The notes beneath the pieces were generated by a model that saw nothing but the letters and a program-made list of their open reading frames with translations, had not been told where the DNA came from and searched no databases. From positions 1-27,984 of the forward strand of contig CAZSAL010000037.1 in assembly GCA_964604825.1 (NCBI GenBank): a DNA stretch of 27,984 bases, given 5' to 3'. This document shows positions 1-7,251 of the stretch, in pieces; the stretch's first letter is position 1, and the number at the start of each line of letters is the position of its first letter. The position numbers and the translations under genes are program-made. The DNA is from CAZSAL01 sp964604825. GTDB lineage: Bacteria; Elusimicrobiota; Elusimicrobia; 2-01-FULL-59-12.

Positions 1-844
1 TGGCCAGACCTGCAAACTCCGCCGAGTCCAGGTACGCCTGCACACGCGCGTCCGCAAGAGATAACCGGAAATTCACATAAGCAGCCAAAGGCATGTTAAT
101 GTCCTGGATTTTTCTCCGGCCCCCCGGTAATTTGGTTTTAAGGGTGAGAATAAATAATATCAAGCTTTTTGTTCCCAGCATCAGGCTGTTTTCTGTCGCA
201 TGGCGTATCAGCGCCAGGCCGAAATCTCCTCCAAACCGGTCCACCAGGCCCCAAAAATCGTCGTCATTTGCAATGATCGCGGCGGCTCGCTCGCGATCCT
301 CAGAGCTTCCCTGTCGATCATGTGCGGACACCCAGGCGTCTATATCCGCGCCAAATAGTTCTTCCTTCGTGATCCCGGATCCGTCCGTCCCAGCACCTAC
401 GAGATGCGCGGCGGACATATCCTGCGCATGCGGTGTCAGTCCAAACATCTGTACCAAGAGTCCCACACCGCCTAGCCCGGTTAGCCAGGGGTGATGCGTC
501 GCGTGGCCGGCCATCATTACAATGATGCTGCCGAACGCTAAGAGATTTTCGAGAGACGATGACGGCCTTAACAGATCACAGGCCCGCCGGCGCATGGCAT
601 AGGCTTGAGGTTCGCTAGGTTTCGATATCCAGAGCGGGATCGAAGCGAGCGCCTGACTGCCGTACAGGCAGGCCTGATCCTCAAAGGGCAAGCGAGCCAG
701 CGAGCCAGTAATTGACCGAGTAAGTGACGTCTGCCTTTTATTTACTTGCTTACTGCTTGCTGACTCACTCGCCGACGTTTGAACGGCAAGAGCCGCGACC
801 AGCATCAGGCTGACGAATTTCGATATGTTCTTAGGGGAATTCAT
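1..844 (-). CDS. Secreted/membrane protein of unknown function, partial (3' end off window)
   Basis: An open frame runs from an ATG at 844 to the left edge (281 codons, no stop), so the C-terminus is missing. I do not recognise the family. Residues 1-25 look like a signal peptide: a lysine-containing start, then hydrophobic VSLMLVAALA, then polar TSASES. Residues 100-135 are hydrophobic (LLAFGSIIVMMAG and GLGGVGLLVQMFG) and could form one or two membrane segments. Residues 225-236 (KSLILFLTL) are a third hydrophobic stretch. The middle (141-200) is acidic and polar. Residues about 23-53 are S/T/R/K-rich and are encoded by an imperfect palindrome (688-775), so this part is probably repeat-derived. 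It is on the same strand as nadA, 138 bp downstream of it, and could be its own unit. No Shine-Dalgarno is obvious. The unbroken frame and signal peptide support a real gene; function is unknown. Confidence 0.6.
   Translation of the reverse strand, partial: MNSPKNISKFVSLMLVAALAVQTSASESASSKQVNKRQTSLTRSITGSLARLPFEDQACLYGSQALASIPLWISKPSEPQAYAMRRRACDLLRPSSSLENLLAFGSIIVMMAGHATHHPWLTGLGGVGLLVQMFGLTPHAQDMSAAHLVGAGTDGSGITKEELFGADIDAWVSAHDRQGSSEDRERAAAIIANDDDFWGLVDRFGGDFGLALIRHATENSLMLGTKSLILFILTLKTKLPGGRRKIQDINMPLAAYVNFRLSLADARVQAYLDSAEFAGLA
688..775. repeat. Imperfect palindrome with 4-nt periodicity, inside the partial gene
   Basis: The left arm (688-729) is built of NAGC/NAGT-like tetranucleotides (agcgagccagcgagccagt). 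The right arm (740-775), read on the opposite strand, has the same style (gagtgagtcagcaagcagt). The two halves therefore form a long imperfect inverted repeat around about 735. It lies wholly inside the coding frame and adds about 30 S/T/R/K-rich residues just after the signal peptide. Confidence 0.55.
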
Positions 845-982
845 AGTACGCGCGCGAAGAATAGTCTAACGGGTTGGAGAGAGTGAAGAAATATGTCGAA
901 AGGCTAAATTTTCATGGTAAACGGCCTATGATTTTTTTGCCCCGGTCGGTCTCGCTTTTATGGGCCCTGATTTTAGGAGGAG

Positions 983-1921
983 CTAAACAGCCTCAAGCAT
1001 GCGGGTGATGGGTAGGCGGGCTCTGGCTGCCAGGTCCGCAGGGACTTTGACTTCGTATTTCATGTCTTCCAGAGACTGAAGGAGATTTTCCAGCGTGATA
1101 CGTTTCATATAACCGCATATGGCTTCTTCCGAAACCGGAAGAAAGCGCTTGCCTGGATAAGTTTTGCGCAGGCGGTGCAGAATGCCGGTTTCCGTGGCGA
1201 TTATGAATTCTGCGGCTTTAGATTTTTCCGGATATTTCAAAATGCCTTCTGTTGATAGCATGTGGTCTTTGCTCATCATGCAGGGAGTGGTGCAGCCGCA
1301 TTCCGGGTGGATCAGAAACTCCGCATTTGGGTGTTTTTCTTTCAGCGCGAGGATTTTCTCTTCATCCATTGTTGAATGCACGCCGCAGTATCCGGGCCAG
1401 AGATGAATTTTTCTCCTGGTCACATGCCGCACGTAATTGCCCAGGTACATATCAGGTATGAAAAGAATTTCCCTGTCCGGAGGAATCGATTCCACTACCT
1501 TGACGGCATTAGATGACGTGCAGCAGTAGTCGCTTTCCGCTTTCACGTCCGCGGTGGTATTAACATAAGCCACGACGATCACGCCCGGGTGCAGAGCTTT
1601 CCATTCCTTCAGCGCTTTGGCGGTTACCATGTCGGCCAGGGAACATCCCGCCTCGGGATCGGGAATCAATACGGTTTTCTCCGGCGAAAGGATGCTTGCG
1701 GTTTCAGCCATGAAATGAACGCCGCAGAACACGATCACGTCCGCGTTTGTTTCTGCCGCTTCCTGCGAAAGGCCCAGCGAATCCCCCACGAAATCAGCGA
1801 TATCCTGGACGTCGCCGATCTGATAATTGTGCGCGAGAATAACGGCATTCCGCCTTTTTTTCAGTTCGCGGATACGGTCAATAAGAGATGATTTTGTTGA
1901 TGAAGTCATAAACTTGTCCAT
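983..1921 (-). CDS. nadA: Quinolinate synthase A
   Basis: NadA condenses iminoaspartate with dihydroxyacetone phosphate to quinolinate, the precursor of NAD, using a [4Fe-4S] cluster. At 312 aa this is the usual short form. Cluster ligand cysteines are visible as C93 (EAGCSLAD), C208 (HPECGC) and C269 (ICGYMK). The family motifs LAHNYQ (29-34), FCGVHFMAETA (65-75) and ADVKAESDYCCTSSNA are intact. I prefer the first ATG (1921) over M5, because M5 has no ribosome site and M1 has GGGA about nine bases upstream. That GGGA belongs to a repeat hairpin ending at 1924. It is the last gene of the Fe-S operon, 55 bp after the thiC stop. NadA depends on Fe-S assembly, so it is a client of the proteins encoded upstream. 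I see no nadB or nadC here. Confidence 0.97.
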   Translation of the reverse strand: MDKFMTSSTKSSLIDRIRELKKRRNAVILAHNYQIGDVQDIADFVGDSLGLSQEAAETNADVIVFCGVHFMAETASILSPEKTVLIPDPEAGCSLADMVTAKALKEWKALHPGVIVVAYVNTTADVKAESDYCCTSSNAVKVVESIPPDREILFIPDMYLGNYVRHVTRRKIHLWPGYCGVHSTMDEEKILALKEKHPNAEFLIHPECGCTTPCMMSKDHMLSTEGILKYPEKSKAAEFIIATETGILHRLRKTYPGKRFLPVSEEAICGYMKRITLENLLQSLEDMKYEVKVPADLAARARLPITRMLEAV

Positions 1922-1923
1922 TG

Positions 1924-2010
1924 TGTCATTCCCGAATGTCTCTATCGGGAATCCCTCTAATAAGGAATTCCTTATATCATGGATCCCCGATTACACCTTC
2001 GGGAATGACA
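1924..2010. repeat. Palindromic element, family A copy 1
   Basis: This 87-bp bipartite inverted repeat has outer ends TGTCATTCCCGA and TCGGGAATGACA, which are reverse complements. Each half folds alone (TTCCCGA...TCGGGAA; GGATCCCCGA...TTCGGGA). The centre is a perfect 16-bp palindrome, ATAAGGAATTCCTTAT (1960-1975). Read on the minus strand it encodes the last 11 residues and stop of thiC, and it ends three bases before the nadA start codon. The copy at 26050-26134 shares the AATAAGGAATTCCTT core. Confidence 0.85.
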
Positions 2011-3320
2011 GAGGATAAAGAGGGGGACGACGACTTGATGGCCCGGCCGTCCTTTGTGATTTTCATCGCGCAGAACTTTGGTCCGCACATGGAGCAGAAA
2101 GAAGCGTCCTTGAATCCCTCCTGCGGCAGGGTTGAATCGTGCTTCGTTTTTGCCGCTTCCGGGTCAAGAGCGAGCGCGAATTGCCGTTCCCAGTTGAAGG
2201 CGAACCGCTCGCGCGAGATCTGGTCGTCACGCTCGCGCGCTCCGGGACGGTGCCGGGCAACGTCCGAGGCATGGGCCGCGATCTTGTAGGCGATAACGCC
2301 CTGGCGCACGTCTTCCGCGTCCGGCAGGCCAAGATGTTCCGCGGGAGTGACATAGCAGAGAAGCGCGGCTCCCGCTGTCCCCGCGACTGTGGCGCCGATC
2401 GCTGAGGTTATGTGGTCATAACCCGGCGCGATGTCTGTGACCACCGGCCCGAGCACATAAAACGGCGCGCCGTGACAGACCTTCTGCTGGCGTTCCACAT
2501 TCATGACGATCTGATCCATGGGTATATGCCCCGGGCCTTCCACCATGACCTGCACGCCCATGGCCTGCGCGCGTGCGGTGAGTTCGCCCAAGGTGTCCAG
2601 TTCCGCGAACTGCGCGGTATCTGAGGCGTCCGCCAGGCAGCCCGGTCTCAGGCCGTCGCCCAGGCTGTAGCATACATCGTAGGCGCGCAGGATTTCGCTG
2701 ATCTCGTCGAAATGCGCGTAGAGGAAATTTTCTTCGTTGTGCGCCAGCATCCACTGCGCCAGTATCGCTCCGCCGCGGCTGACAATGCCCGTGATGCGGT
2801 TTTTTGTGAGATCCACGTGCCTTTTCAACACGCCGGCGTGTATGGTGAAGTAATCAACGCCCTGACGCGCCTGCTTTTCGATGATATCGCGCATCATTTT
2901 CCAGGACAGGTCTTCGACTTTTTCCACCTCGCTCAAAGCCTGATAAATAGGTACCGTCCCGAGGGGAACTGTGCTCTGCCGGATCATGGCTTCGCGGATC
3001 TTGTCCAGATCGCCTCCGGTGGATAAATCCATTACCGTGTCCGACCCGTAATGAACGGCCATATGCAGCTTAACCAGCTCGCAGTTCACATCGGACGTTG
3101 TCGAAGAGTTGCCGATATTGGCGTTGATTTTGCAGGCGACGCCGATGCCTATGCCTATGGGGTCAAGGCGGTATTTCAGATGGTTGATGTTTGCGGGGAT
3201 TATCAGCCTGCCTGCGGAAATCTCGTTGCGAACGAATTCCTGCGTGAGTTTTTCCTTTTCCGCTACCCGCTTCATCTCCGGGGTGATGATATTTTTGCGC
3301 GCTGCTTCAAGCTGTGTCAT
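1977..3320 (-). CDS. thiC: Phosphomethylpyrimidine synthase (ThiC), with repeat-derived C-terminus
   Basis: ThiC is a radical SAM enzyme that rearranges aminoimidazole ribotide to hydroxymethylpyrimidine phosphate for thiamine synthesis. The protein is 447 aa. The family-specific CX2CX4C cluster motif is at C409, C412 and C417 (FCSMCGPKFCAMK). Other conserved pieces are MDLSTGGDL, TIHAGV, ISRGGAI-like IVSRGGAIL, and MVEGPGHIPMDQ. The ATG at 3320 overlaps the apbC stop (ATGA), and GAGGG lies just upstream, so translation is probably coupled. The last 11 residues (437-447, SVIPEGVIGDP) and the stop lie inside the palindromic element 1924-2010, so the natural C-terminus has been replaced or extended. 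No TPP riboswitch-like leader is seen; the upstream DNA is apbC coding sequence and a repeat. The position downstream of suf genes fits a [4Fe-4S] client enzyme. Confidence 0.97.
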   Translation of the reverse strand: MTQLEAARKNIITPEMKRVAEKEKLTQEFVRNEISAGRLIIPANINHLKYRLDPIGIGIGVACKINANIGNSSTTSDVNCELVKLHMAVHYGSDTVMDLSTGGDLDKIREAMIRQSTVPLGTVPIYQALSEVEKVEDLSWKMMRDIIEKQARQGVDYFTIHAGVLKRHVDLTKNRITGIVSRGGAILAQWMLAHNEENFLYAHFDEISEILRAYDVCYSLGDGLRPGCLADASDTAQFAELDTLGELTARAQAMGVQVMVEGPGHIPMDQIVMNVERQQKVCHGAPFYVLGPVVTDIAPGYDHITSAIGATVAGTAGAALLCYVTPAEHLGLPDAEDVRQGVIAYKIAAHASDVARHRPGARERDDQISRERFAFNWERQFALALDPEAAKTKHDSTLPQEGFKDASFCSMCGPKFCAMKITKDGRAIKSSSPSLSSVIPEGVIGDP

Positions 3321-4489
3321 GGTTCCCTCTTTTGACTCCCTCTCCCCCTGTTGGAGAGGGTTGGGGTGAGGGGTTCACCCTCACCCGCGCTTCGCGCGGC
3401 CTCTCCCATCGAGGGAGAGGCCGTAGTCAACGGAACGCCGGCGTTCAGCACGCTGATCCGCGCCGCAGTCTTTTCCGCCGCATCAAAGAGAGCTTTGGCC
3501 TGAGGCGAACCAGGCTCGGAAATTACGATCGGAGTTCCCGAGTCGCCGCTTAAGCCCACTGAAGGGCTGAAAGGGATTTTCCCAAGCAGCGGCGCTTCGA
3601 ACTCTTCGCTGAGCAGTTTCCCCCCTTCGCCGTGATAAATTTCGATATTCTTGCTGCAATGCGGGCAGATGAGCCCGGACATGTTCTCAATGACTCCGAG
3701 AATGGGGACGCGCACTTCGTTAAACATGCCTATGGAACGCCGCACATCGGACAGGGCCACTTCCTGCGGCGTCGTCACAATTACCGCGCCGGAAAGAGGC
3801 GTTGACTGAACAAGGCTCAAGGGAGCGTCTCCCGTGCCCGGAGGAAGGTCTACGATCAGATAATCAAGCTCGCCCCACTGCACGCTGGAAAGAAACTGCC
3901 GGATCACGCCGTGCAGCATGGGCCCGCGCCAGATGATCGGCTTGCCAGGTTCCACCAGGAAGCCGATGGAAATAACCTTTACTCCGTGGTTTTCAAAGGG
4001 AATGAGCTGCTTCTGCGGCGTGACGGACGGTCTCTCTGATTCCCGAATGCCCATCATCATGGGAACGTTCGGACCGTAAATATCCGCGTCGAGAAGCCCG
4101 ACCCGCGCTCCGGTTTTGCTTAGAGAAACCGCCAGATTAACGGCCACGGTGCTTTTTCCCACTCCGCCTTTGCCGCTGGCAACTGCGATTACGTTTCGTA
4201 TGCCGGAAGGCAGGACTTTTCCGCCGGCAAGCGATGGTGATCTGCGGACATCCGCAATGAAATCGACCTGGACATATTTAACTCCGGGGATTTTTAAAAC
4301 CGCTTCCTTTGCCTCGCTGAGCAGACGGTCCTTCAGCGGGCAGGCGGGAGTTGTGAGATTCAATTTAAAGCTTACCTTTGCCCCATCGCAGACGATATCC
4401 TTGACCATGTCCAGAGCGACCAGATCCTTGTGCAGTTCCGGGTCCTGTACGTTGCGAAGAGCGTTTAAAATGTCGTCGGGTTTTGCCAT
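3317..4489 (-). CDS. apbC: Mrp/ApbC-family iron-sulfur cluster carrier ATPase
   Basis: Mrp/ApbC/Nbp35 proteins bind and pass on Fe-S clusters in an ATP-dependent way. In Salmonella, ApbC is linked to thiamine synthesis through Fe-S supply. Residues 1-85 form the MIP18/DUF59 domain (DPELHKDLVALDMV). The deviant Walker A GKGGVGKS is at 106-113, followed by LLDADIYGPN (132-141), DLPPGTGD (214-221) and the cluster-binding CPHC at 275-278. The normal domain ends near residue 350. Residues 351-390 are P/S/G/R-rich (PLTPTLSNRGRG) and encoded by the family B palindrome. The start has a good AAAGGA ribosome site. The gene lies 66 bp after sufS and overlaps thiC by 4 bp, which fits a role in loading ThiC and NadA. 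Confidence 0.95.
   Translation of the reverse strand: MAKPDDILNALRNVQDPELHKDLVALDMVKDIVCDGAKVSFKLNLTTPACPLKDRLLSEAKEAVLKIPGVKYVQVDFIADVRRSPSLAGGKVLPSGIRNVIAVASGKGGVGKSTVAVNLAVSLSKTGARVGLLDADIYGPNVPMMMGIRESERPSVTPQKQLIPFENHGVKVISIGFLVEPGKPIIWRGPMLHGVIRQFLSSVQWGELDYLIVDLPPGTGDAPLSLVQSTPLSGAVIVTTPQEVALSDVRRSIGMFNEVRVPILGVIENMSGLICPHCSKNIEIYHGEGGKLLSEEFEAPLLGKIPFSPSVGLSGDSGTPIVISEPGSPQAKALFDAAEKTAARISVLNAGVPLTTASPSMGEAARSAGEGEPLTPTLSNRGRGSQKREP
3336..3420. repeat. Palindromic element, family B copy 1 (CCCTCTCC / GGGTGAGGG type)
   Basis: The segment contains CCCTCTCCCC, GGAGAGGGTTGGGGTGAGGG, then CCCTCACCC, a small CGCGCTTCGCGCG hairpin and CCTCTCCCATCGAGGGAGAGG. It is a set of nested inverted repeats of a type common in many bacterial genomes. 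It lies inside the 3' end of apbC and encodes the tail of that protein. It ends about 15 bp before the thiC start. Confidence 0.85.
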
Positions 4490-4514
4490 ATTTTCTTATC
4501 CTTTTATTCTAAAA

Positions 4515-4546
4515 CTGGATCCCCGACTACGACCTCGGGGATGACA
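4515..4546. repeat. Palindromic element, family A copy 2 (half copy)
   Basis: The sequence CTGGATCCCCGAC...CTCGGGGATGACA is one hairpin half of the family A element. It sits between the sufS stop and the apbC ribosome site. The other half and the AAGGAATTCC core are absent. Confidence 0.7.
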
Positions 4547-4555
4547 TGATTAATA

Positions 4556-5788
4556 TCATGTCACTTTCTCGAAAAGGGATTCCGCCTTTTGCAGGGCTTT
4601 CACTAAAGCGTCCACGTCGTCGCGGGTGTTGTATATGTAAAAACTGGCGCGCGCAGTGCCGGGTATTCCCAGATCGCGCATGAGCGGCTGACAGCAATGG
4701 TGCCCGGAACGGATGGCGATTCCCTCCTGGTTGAAAAGCGTTCCCAGATCATGGGGATGAACATCGCCGTAATTAAAGGATATAACTCCGCCCCGCTGCT
4801 CGGCGTTGCGCGGCCCATAGATCAGAACTTTTTTGTTCTGCGCCAGCAGGTTCAGCGCGTATGACGTGAGATCTTTTTCATGCGCCCGCGCGGCTTCCAT
4901 GCCGATCCGGTTGAGATAATCGATCGCGGCGCCGAAAGCGATGACGCCTCCGATATTAGGCGTGCCGGCTTCGAACTTCCAGGGCAGCTCGTTCCACTTG
5001 GCGTGGTCCCGCCATACTTCCAGAATCATGTCCCCGCCGCCGAGGAAGGGGTCCATTTCGTCCAGAAGCTGCGTCCTTCCGTACAGGACGCCTACGCCGG
5101 TAGGCCCCAGCATCTTATGCGCGGAAAAAGCCAGAAAATCGCACTGAAGATCGCCGACATCCGTAGGCAGGTGCGGCACGGACTGCGCCCCGTCCACAAG
5201 CACCTTCGCGCCAATAGCATGCGCGCGCTCGATTATTTCTTTTGCGGGAGTGATTGTGCCCAGCACGTTGGACATGGCTGTGAAGCTTACCAGCCTGGTT
5301 TTTTTATTGAGAAGTTTTCCAATTTTAGAGAGATCGAGCAACCCGTCATCAGTGACCGGGATAAAGCGCAGTTTCGCGCCGGTGGCTTTGGCAATGAGCT
5401 GCCAGGGGATGAGATTGGAATGATGCTCTATTGCCGTAAGCAGAATCTCGTCCTGCGGTTTAAGATTTTTCCTTCCCCAGCTGGAAGCTACAAGATTAAT
5501 GGCCTCGGTGGCATTGCGGGTGAACACGATGCTTTCCGCCGCCGGAGCGCCGATAAACCTCGCAACCTTTTCCCTGGCGCCTTCGTAGAGCTTCGTGGCC
5601 TGTTCACTCAGCGTGTGAATACCGCGGTGGATGTTGGAATTTGTCTGCTCGTAATAGGCTTTTTCCGTATCAATGACCAGGGACGGCTTTTGCGTAGTGG
5701 CGGCATTATCCAGATATATCAGCCGTCTGCCGTTGATTTTCTGGTTCAGAATCGGGAAGTCTTCAGCAATTTTTCCGCCGTTAATCAT
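4556..5788 (-). CDS. sufS: Cysteine desulfurase SufS
   Basis: SufS takes sulfur from L-cysteine with pyridoxal phosphate and hands it to SufU for cluster building on SufBCD. The 410-aa length is typical of group II desulfurases. The PLP lysine is K225 (FSAHKMLGPTG), and the PLP-stacking and binding motifs TRNATEAINLVASSW, AIEHHSN and VDGAQS are present. The active cysteine is C365 or its neighbour C366 in RSGHHCCQPLM. The ATG at 5788 has AAAGGTG just upstream and overlaps the end of the rrf2 gene by 8 bp. The last family genes of the sulfur transfer set (sufU, sufT) lie upstream in the same operon. Function is clear from motifs and context. Confidence 0.97.
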   Translation of the reverse strand: MINGGKIAEDFPILNQKINGRRLIYLDNAATTQKPSLVIDTEKAYYEQTNSNIHRGIHTLSEQATKLYEGAREKVARFIGAPAAESIVFTRNATEAINLVASSWGRKNLKPQDEILLTAIEHHSNLIPWQLIAKATGAKLRFIPVTDDGLLDLSKIGKLLNKKTRLVSFTAMSNVLGTITPAKEIIERAHAIGAKVLVDGAQSVPHLPTDVGDLQCDFLAFSAHKMLGPTGVGVLYGRTQLLDEMDPFLGGGDMILEVWRDHAKWNELPWKFEAGTPNIGGVIAFGAAIDYLNRIGMEAARAHEKDLTSYALNLLAQNKKVLIYGPRNAEQRGGVISFNYGDVHPHDLGTLFNQEGIAIRSGHHCCQPLMRDLGIPGTARASFYIYNTRDDVDALVKALQKAESLFEKVT

Positions 5789-6251
5789 GGGTCACCTTTA
5801 TTGCCGGCAGTTCCCTTGCCAGCGTCTGAGTCACAGTCTGCTCGTCGTTGACGAGATGCTGCAGCGAAATCTGGCCCAGCGCGTTCCAGAGCCGGTCGGC
5901 AATCAAATCCCATACGGGGCGTATGCTGCAGCGGGTCAAATGACCGCAGTCCGTACCCCTGTTGAACCGGCTGCAGGTCTGGGTAAAAGGAACGCCTTCC
6001 AGCACGCGGATAACCGCTCCCAGGGAAATTTCCGCGGCCGGCATTGAAAGGGCAAATCCTCCCTGGGTTCCCCGGATGCTTTTGATGAAACCGGCGCGGC
6101 GCAGCTTGAGAAAAATCTGCTCCACATAATGGCGGGGAAGAGACTCCTGCCGCGTAATTTGAGACAAAGACAGAGTTTTCCCTTTCTCCTGGAGAGACAG
6201 GAGCAATAAGCAGCGAATGCCGTATTCCGTGCGTGAGCTGACCTGCATCAT
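5781..6251 (-). CDS. Rrf2-family (IscR/SufR-like) iron-sulfur sensing regulator
   Basis: Rrf2-family dimeric winged-helix regulators such as IscR bind a [2Fe-2S] or similar cluster and adjust Fe-S assembly genes to demand. The 156-aa protein has the family N-terminus (SSRTEYGIRCLLLLSL) and a helix-turn-helix around 27-60 (LSLSQITRQESLPRHYVEQIFLKLRRAGFIKSIRG). It has the RGTQGGFAL wing (60-68). Three cysteines at 93, 102 and 108 sit where IscR carries its cluster, but the spacing is CX8CX5C rather than the CX5CX5C of E. coli IscR. The start overlaps the sufT stop (ATGA) and the end overlaps sufS, so it is made with the enzymes it probably controls. A matching operator lies at the sufB promoter (10963-10987). 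Whether it is closer to IscR or another Rrf2 branch cannot be told from reading alone. Confidence 0.92.
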   Translation of the reverse strand: MMQVSSRTEYGIRCLLLLSLQEKGKTLSLSQITRQESLPRHYVEQIFLKLRRAGFIKSIRGTQGGFALSMPAAEISLGAVIRVLEGVPFTQTCSRFNRGTDCGHLTRCSIRPVWDLIADRLWNALGQISLQHLVNDEQTVTQTLARELPAIKVTHD

Positions 6252-6811
6252 AATCCTAACTCCAGCCTTGCCGCTTCCGACATGCGCTCGCGCGTCCAGG
6301 GAGGGTCAAAAACAATATCAACCTTGACCTGTTTGACGCCGGGCACGTGCTTGACCTTGTAAAGCGCGTCCGCCTGCAGCACAGGGCCCATGCCGCATCC
6401 CGGAGCGGTAAGTGTCATCTCAATGAAAACGTCAAAACCTCCCTGAGGCAGCGGTATCACGTCATTTTTATAGACGAGCCCTAAATCTACGACATTTACC
6501 GGAATTTCCGGGTCAAAAACCGTGCGCAGCCTGTCCCAGACCTGATCGCGCACTTCGTCGGCCGTCATATTGATCAGCGGAACATCTGTTCCCGTATTCA
6601 CTTCTCCGGCAGGCGCCGCCGTCAGGCCCAGGGCGTCCGCATCCGTCTCATCGATGCGAACCATGTTCCCGTAGTCGGTGACTGCGGTGAACCCTCCCAT
6701 CTGCTGGGTAATGCGGACCGGCGTGCCGCGCGCAAGCTTTACCGTAATGCCATAGGGAACCTGGATGGCATCGCAATCACGCGTAAGTTCTATAAATCCT
6801 TCCTGCGTCAT
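6248..6811 (-). CDS. sufT: Fe-S maturation protein SufT (MIP18/DUF59 family)
   Basis: SufT proteins help deliver Fe-S clusters to target proteins; in Staphylococcus aureus SufT supports maturation under high demand. I set the start at ATG 6811, which overlaps the sufU stop as ATGA, giving 187 aa. A longer frame begins at 6880 but would run 70 bp into sufU and adds a low-complexity basic stretch. Residues 1-85 are the N-terminal extension typical of SufT. Residues 86-187 form the MIP18 domain with VFDPEIPVNVVDLGLVY (98-114) and MTLTAPGCGMGP (132-143), including the conserved cysteine C139. The C-terminus has DPPWTRERMS. It is followed by the rrf2 gene with a 4-bp overlap. Confidence 0.93.
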   Translation of the reverse strand: MTQEGFIELTRDCDAIQVPYGITVKLARGTPVRITQQMGGFTAVTDYGNMVRIDETDADALGLTAAPAGEVNTGTDVPLINMTADEVRDQVWDRLRTVFDPEIPVNVVDLGLVYKNDVIPLPQGGFDVFIEMTLTAPGCGMGPVLQADALYKVKHVPGVKQVKVDIVFDPPWTRERMSEAARLELGL

Positions 6812-7251
6812 TCGGTTGTCACCTTTTCCTTCTTTGCTTCCAGGGCGGCGCGCAGCGTGTGCCAGGGCAGGGTCGCACATTTTACGCGGATAGGAAATTC
6901 AGATACTCCGGAGAAAACCGCCAGTTTTCCCAGAGCTTCCGCGTCCGGCGTGGTTTTGCCGGTGACAAGCCCGTGGAACCGCTCGAACAACTTCCCGATT
7001 TCTTCCCCGGTCTTGCATTTTATTTCATCTGTCATAACCGAACAGGAAGCCTTGCAAATCGCGCAGCCGGATCCCTGGAAGCTGGCATCCTTTATGCGGT
7101 CATGGTCCAGTTTGAGATAGACGGTGACCTGGTCGCCGCAGAGCGGGTTGAAGCCTTCCGCCTTGCGGTCTGCGTCGGCGATTACGCGGAAATTCCTGGG
7201 CTTTCTTGAATGGTCTAAAAGAACATCCTGATAAAGGTCGCTCAGGTCCAC
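6808..7251 (-). CDS. sufU: SufU-type sulfur acceptor / zinc-dependent sulfurtransferase
   Basis: SufU accepts persulfide from SufS and passes it to SufBCD. The 147-aa protein carries the zinc-site residues C38 and D40 (PLCGDQ), C63 (GSGCAIC) and C125 (VKCATLPWHTL), matching the layout in the Bacillus subtilis protein. The insertion between residues 78 and 115 that separates SufU from IscU is present. Translation starts with GTG at 7251, immediately after the TAA of sufD with no spacer, so coupling to sufD is likely. The 3' end overlaps the sufT start by 4 bp. Confidence 0.95.
   Translation of the reverse strand: MDLSDLYQDVLLDHSRKPRNFRVIADADRKAEGFNPLCGDQVTVYLKLDHDRIKDASFQGSGCAICKASCSVMTDEIKCKTGEEIGKLFERFHGLVTGKTTPDAEALGKLAVFSGVSEFPIRVKCATLPWHTLRAALEAKKEKVTTE

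Noticed and set aside
93..494. Plus-strand frame of 133 aa
   Set aside because: It is antisense to the open minus-strand frame that has a signal peptide, and its product is R/S/P-rich without any domain.
1924..2010. CRISPR-like array
   Set aside because: The family A repeats are dispersed single elements thousands of bases apart, not regularly spaced direct repeats with spacers.
1924..2010. Family A hairpins as simple terminators
   Set aside because: They lack T tracts after the stems, lie between or within genes of the same operon, and share a long bipartite structure among copies.
3321..3420. TPP riboswitch upstream of thiC
   Set aside because: The region is apbC coding sequence and a family B palindrome; none of the conserved thi-box sequences is visible, and thiC is inside the operon.
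4880..5851. Plus-strand frame of 323 aa opposite sufS
   Set aside because: It is the antisense shadow of sufS and the end of rrf2; sufS has full family motifs and the antisense product resembles nothing known.
6812..6880. Longer sufT start at 6880 (extra 23 residues)
   Set aside because: It would overlap sufU by 73 bp and adds a basic low-complexity stretch not typical of SufT; the ATG at 6811 makes a standard ATGA overlap with the sufU stop.
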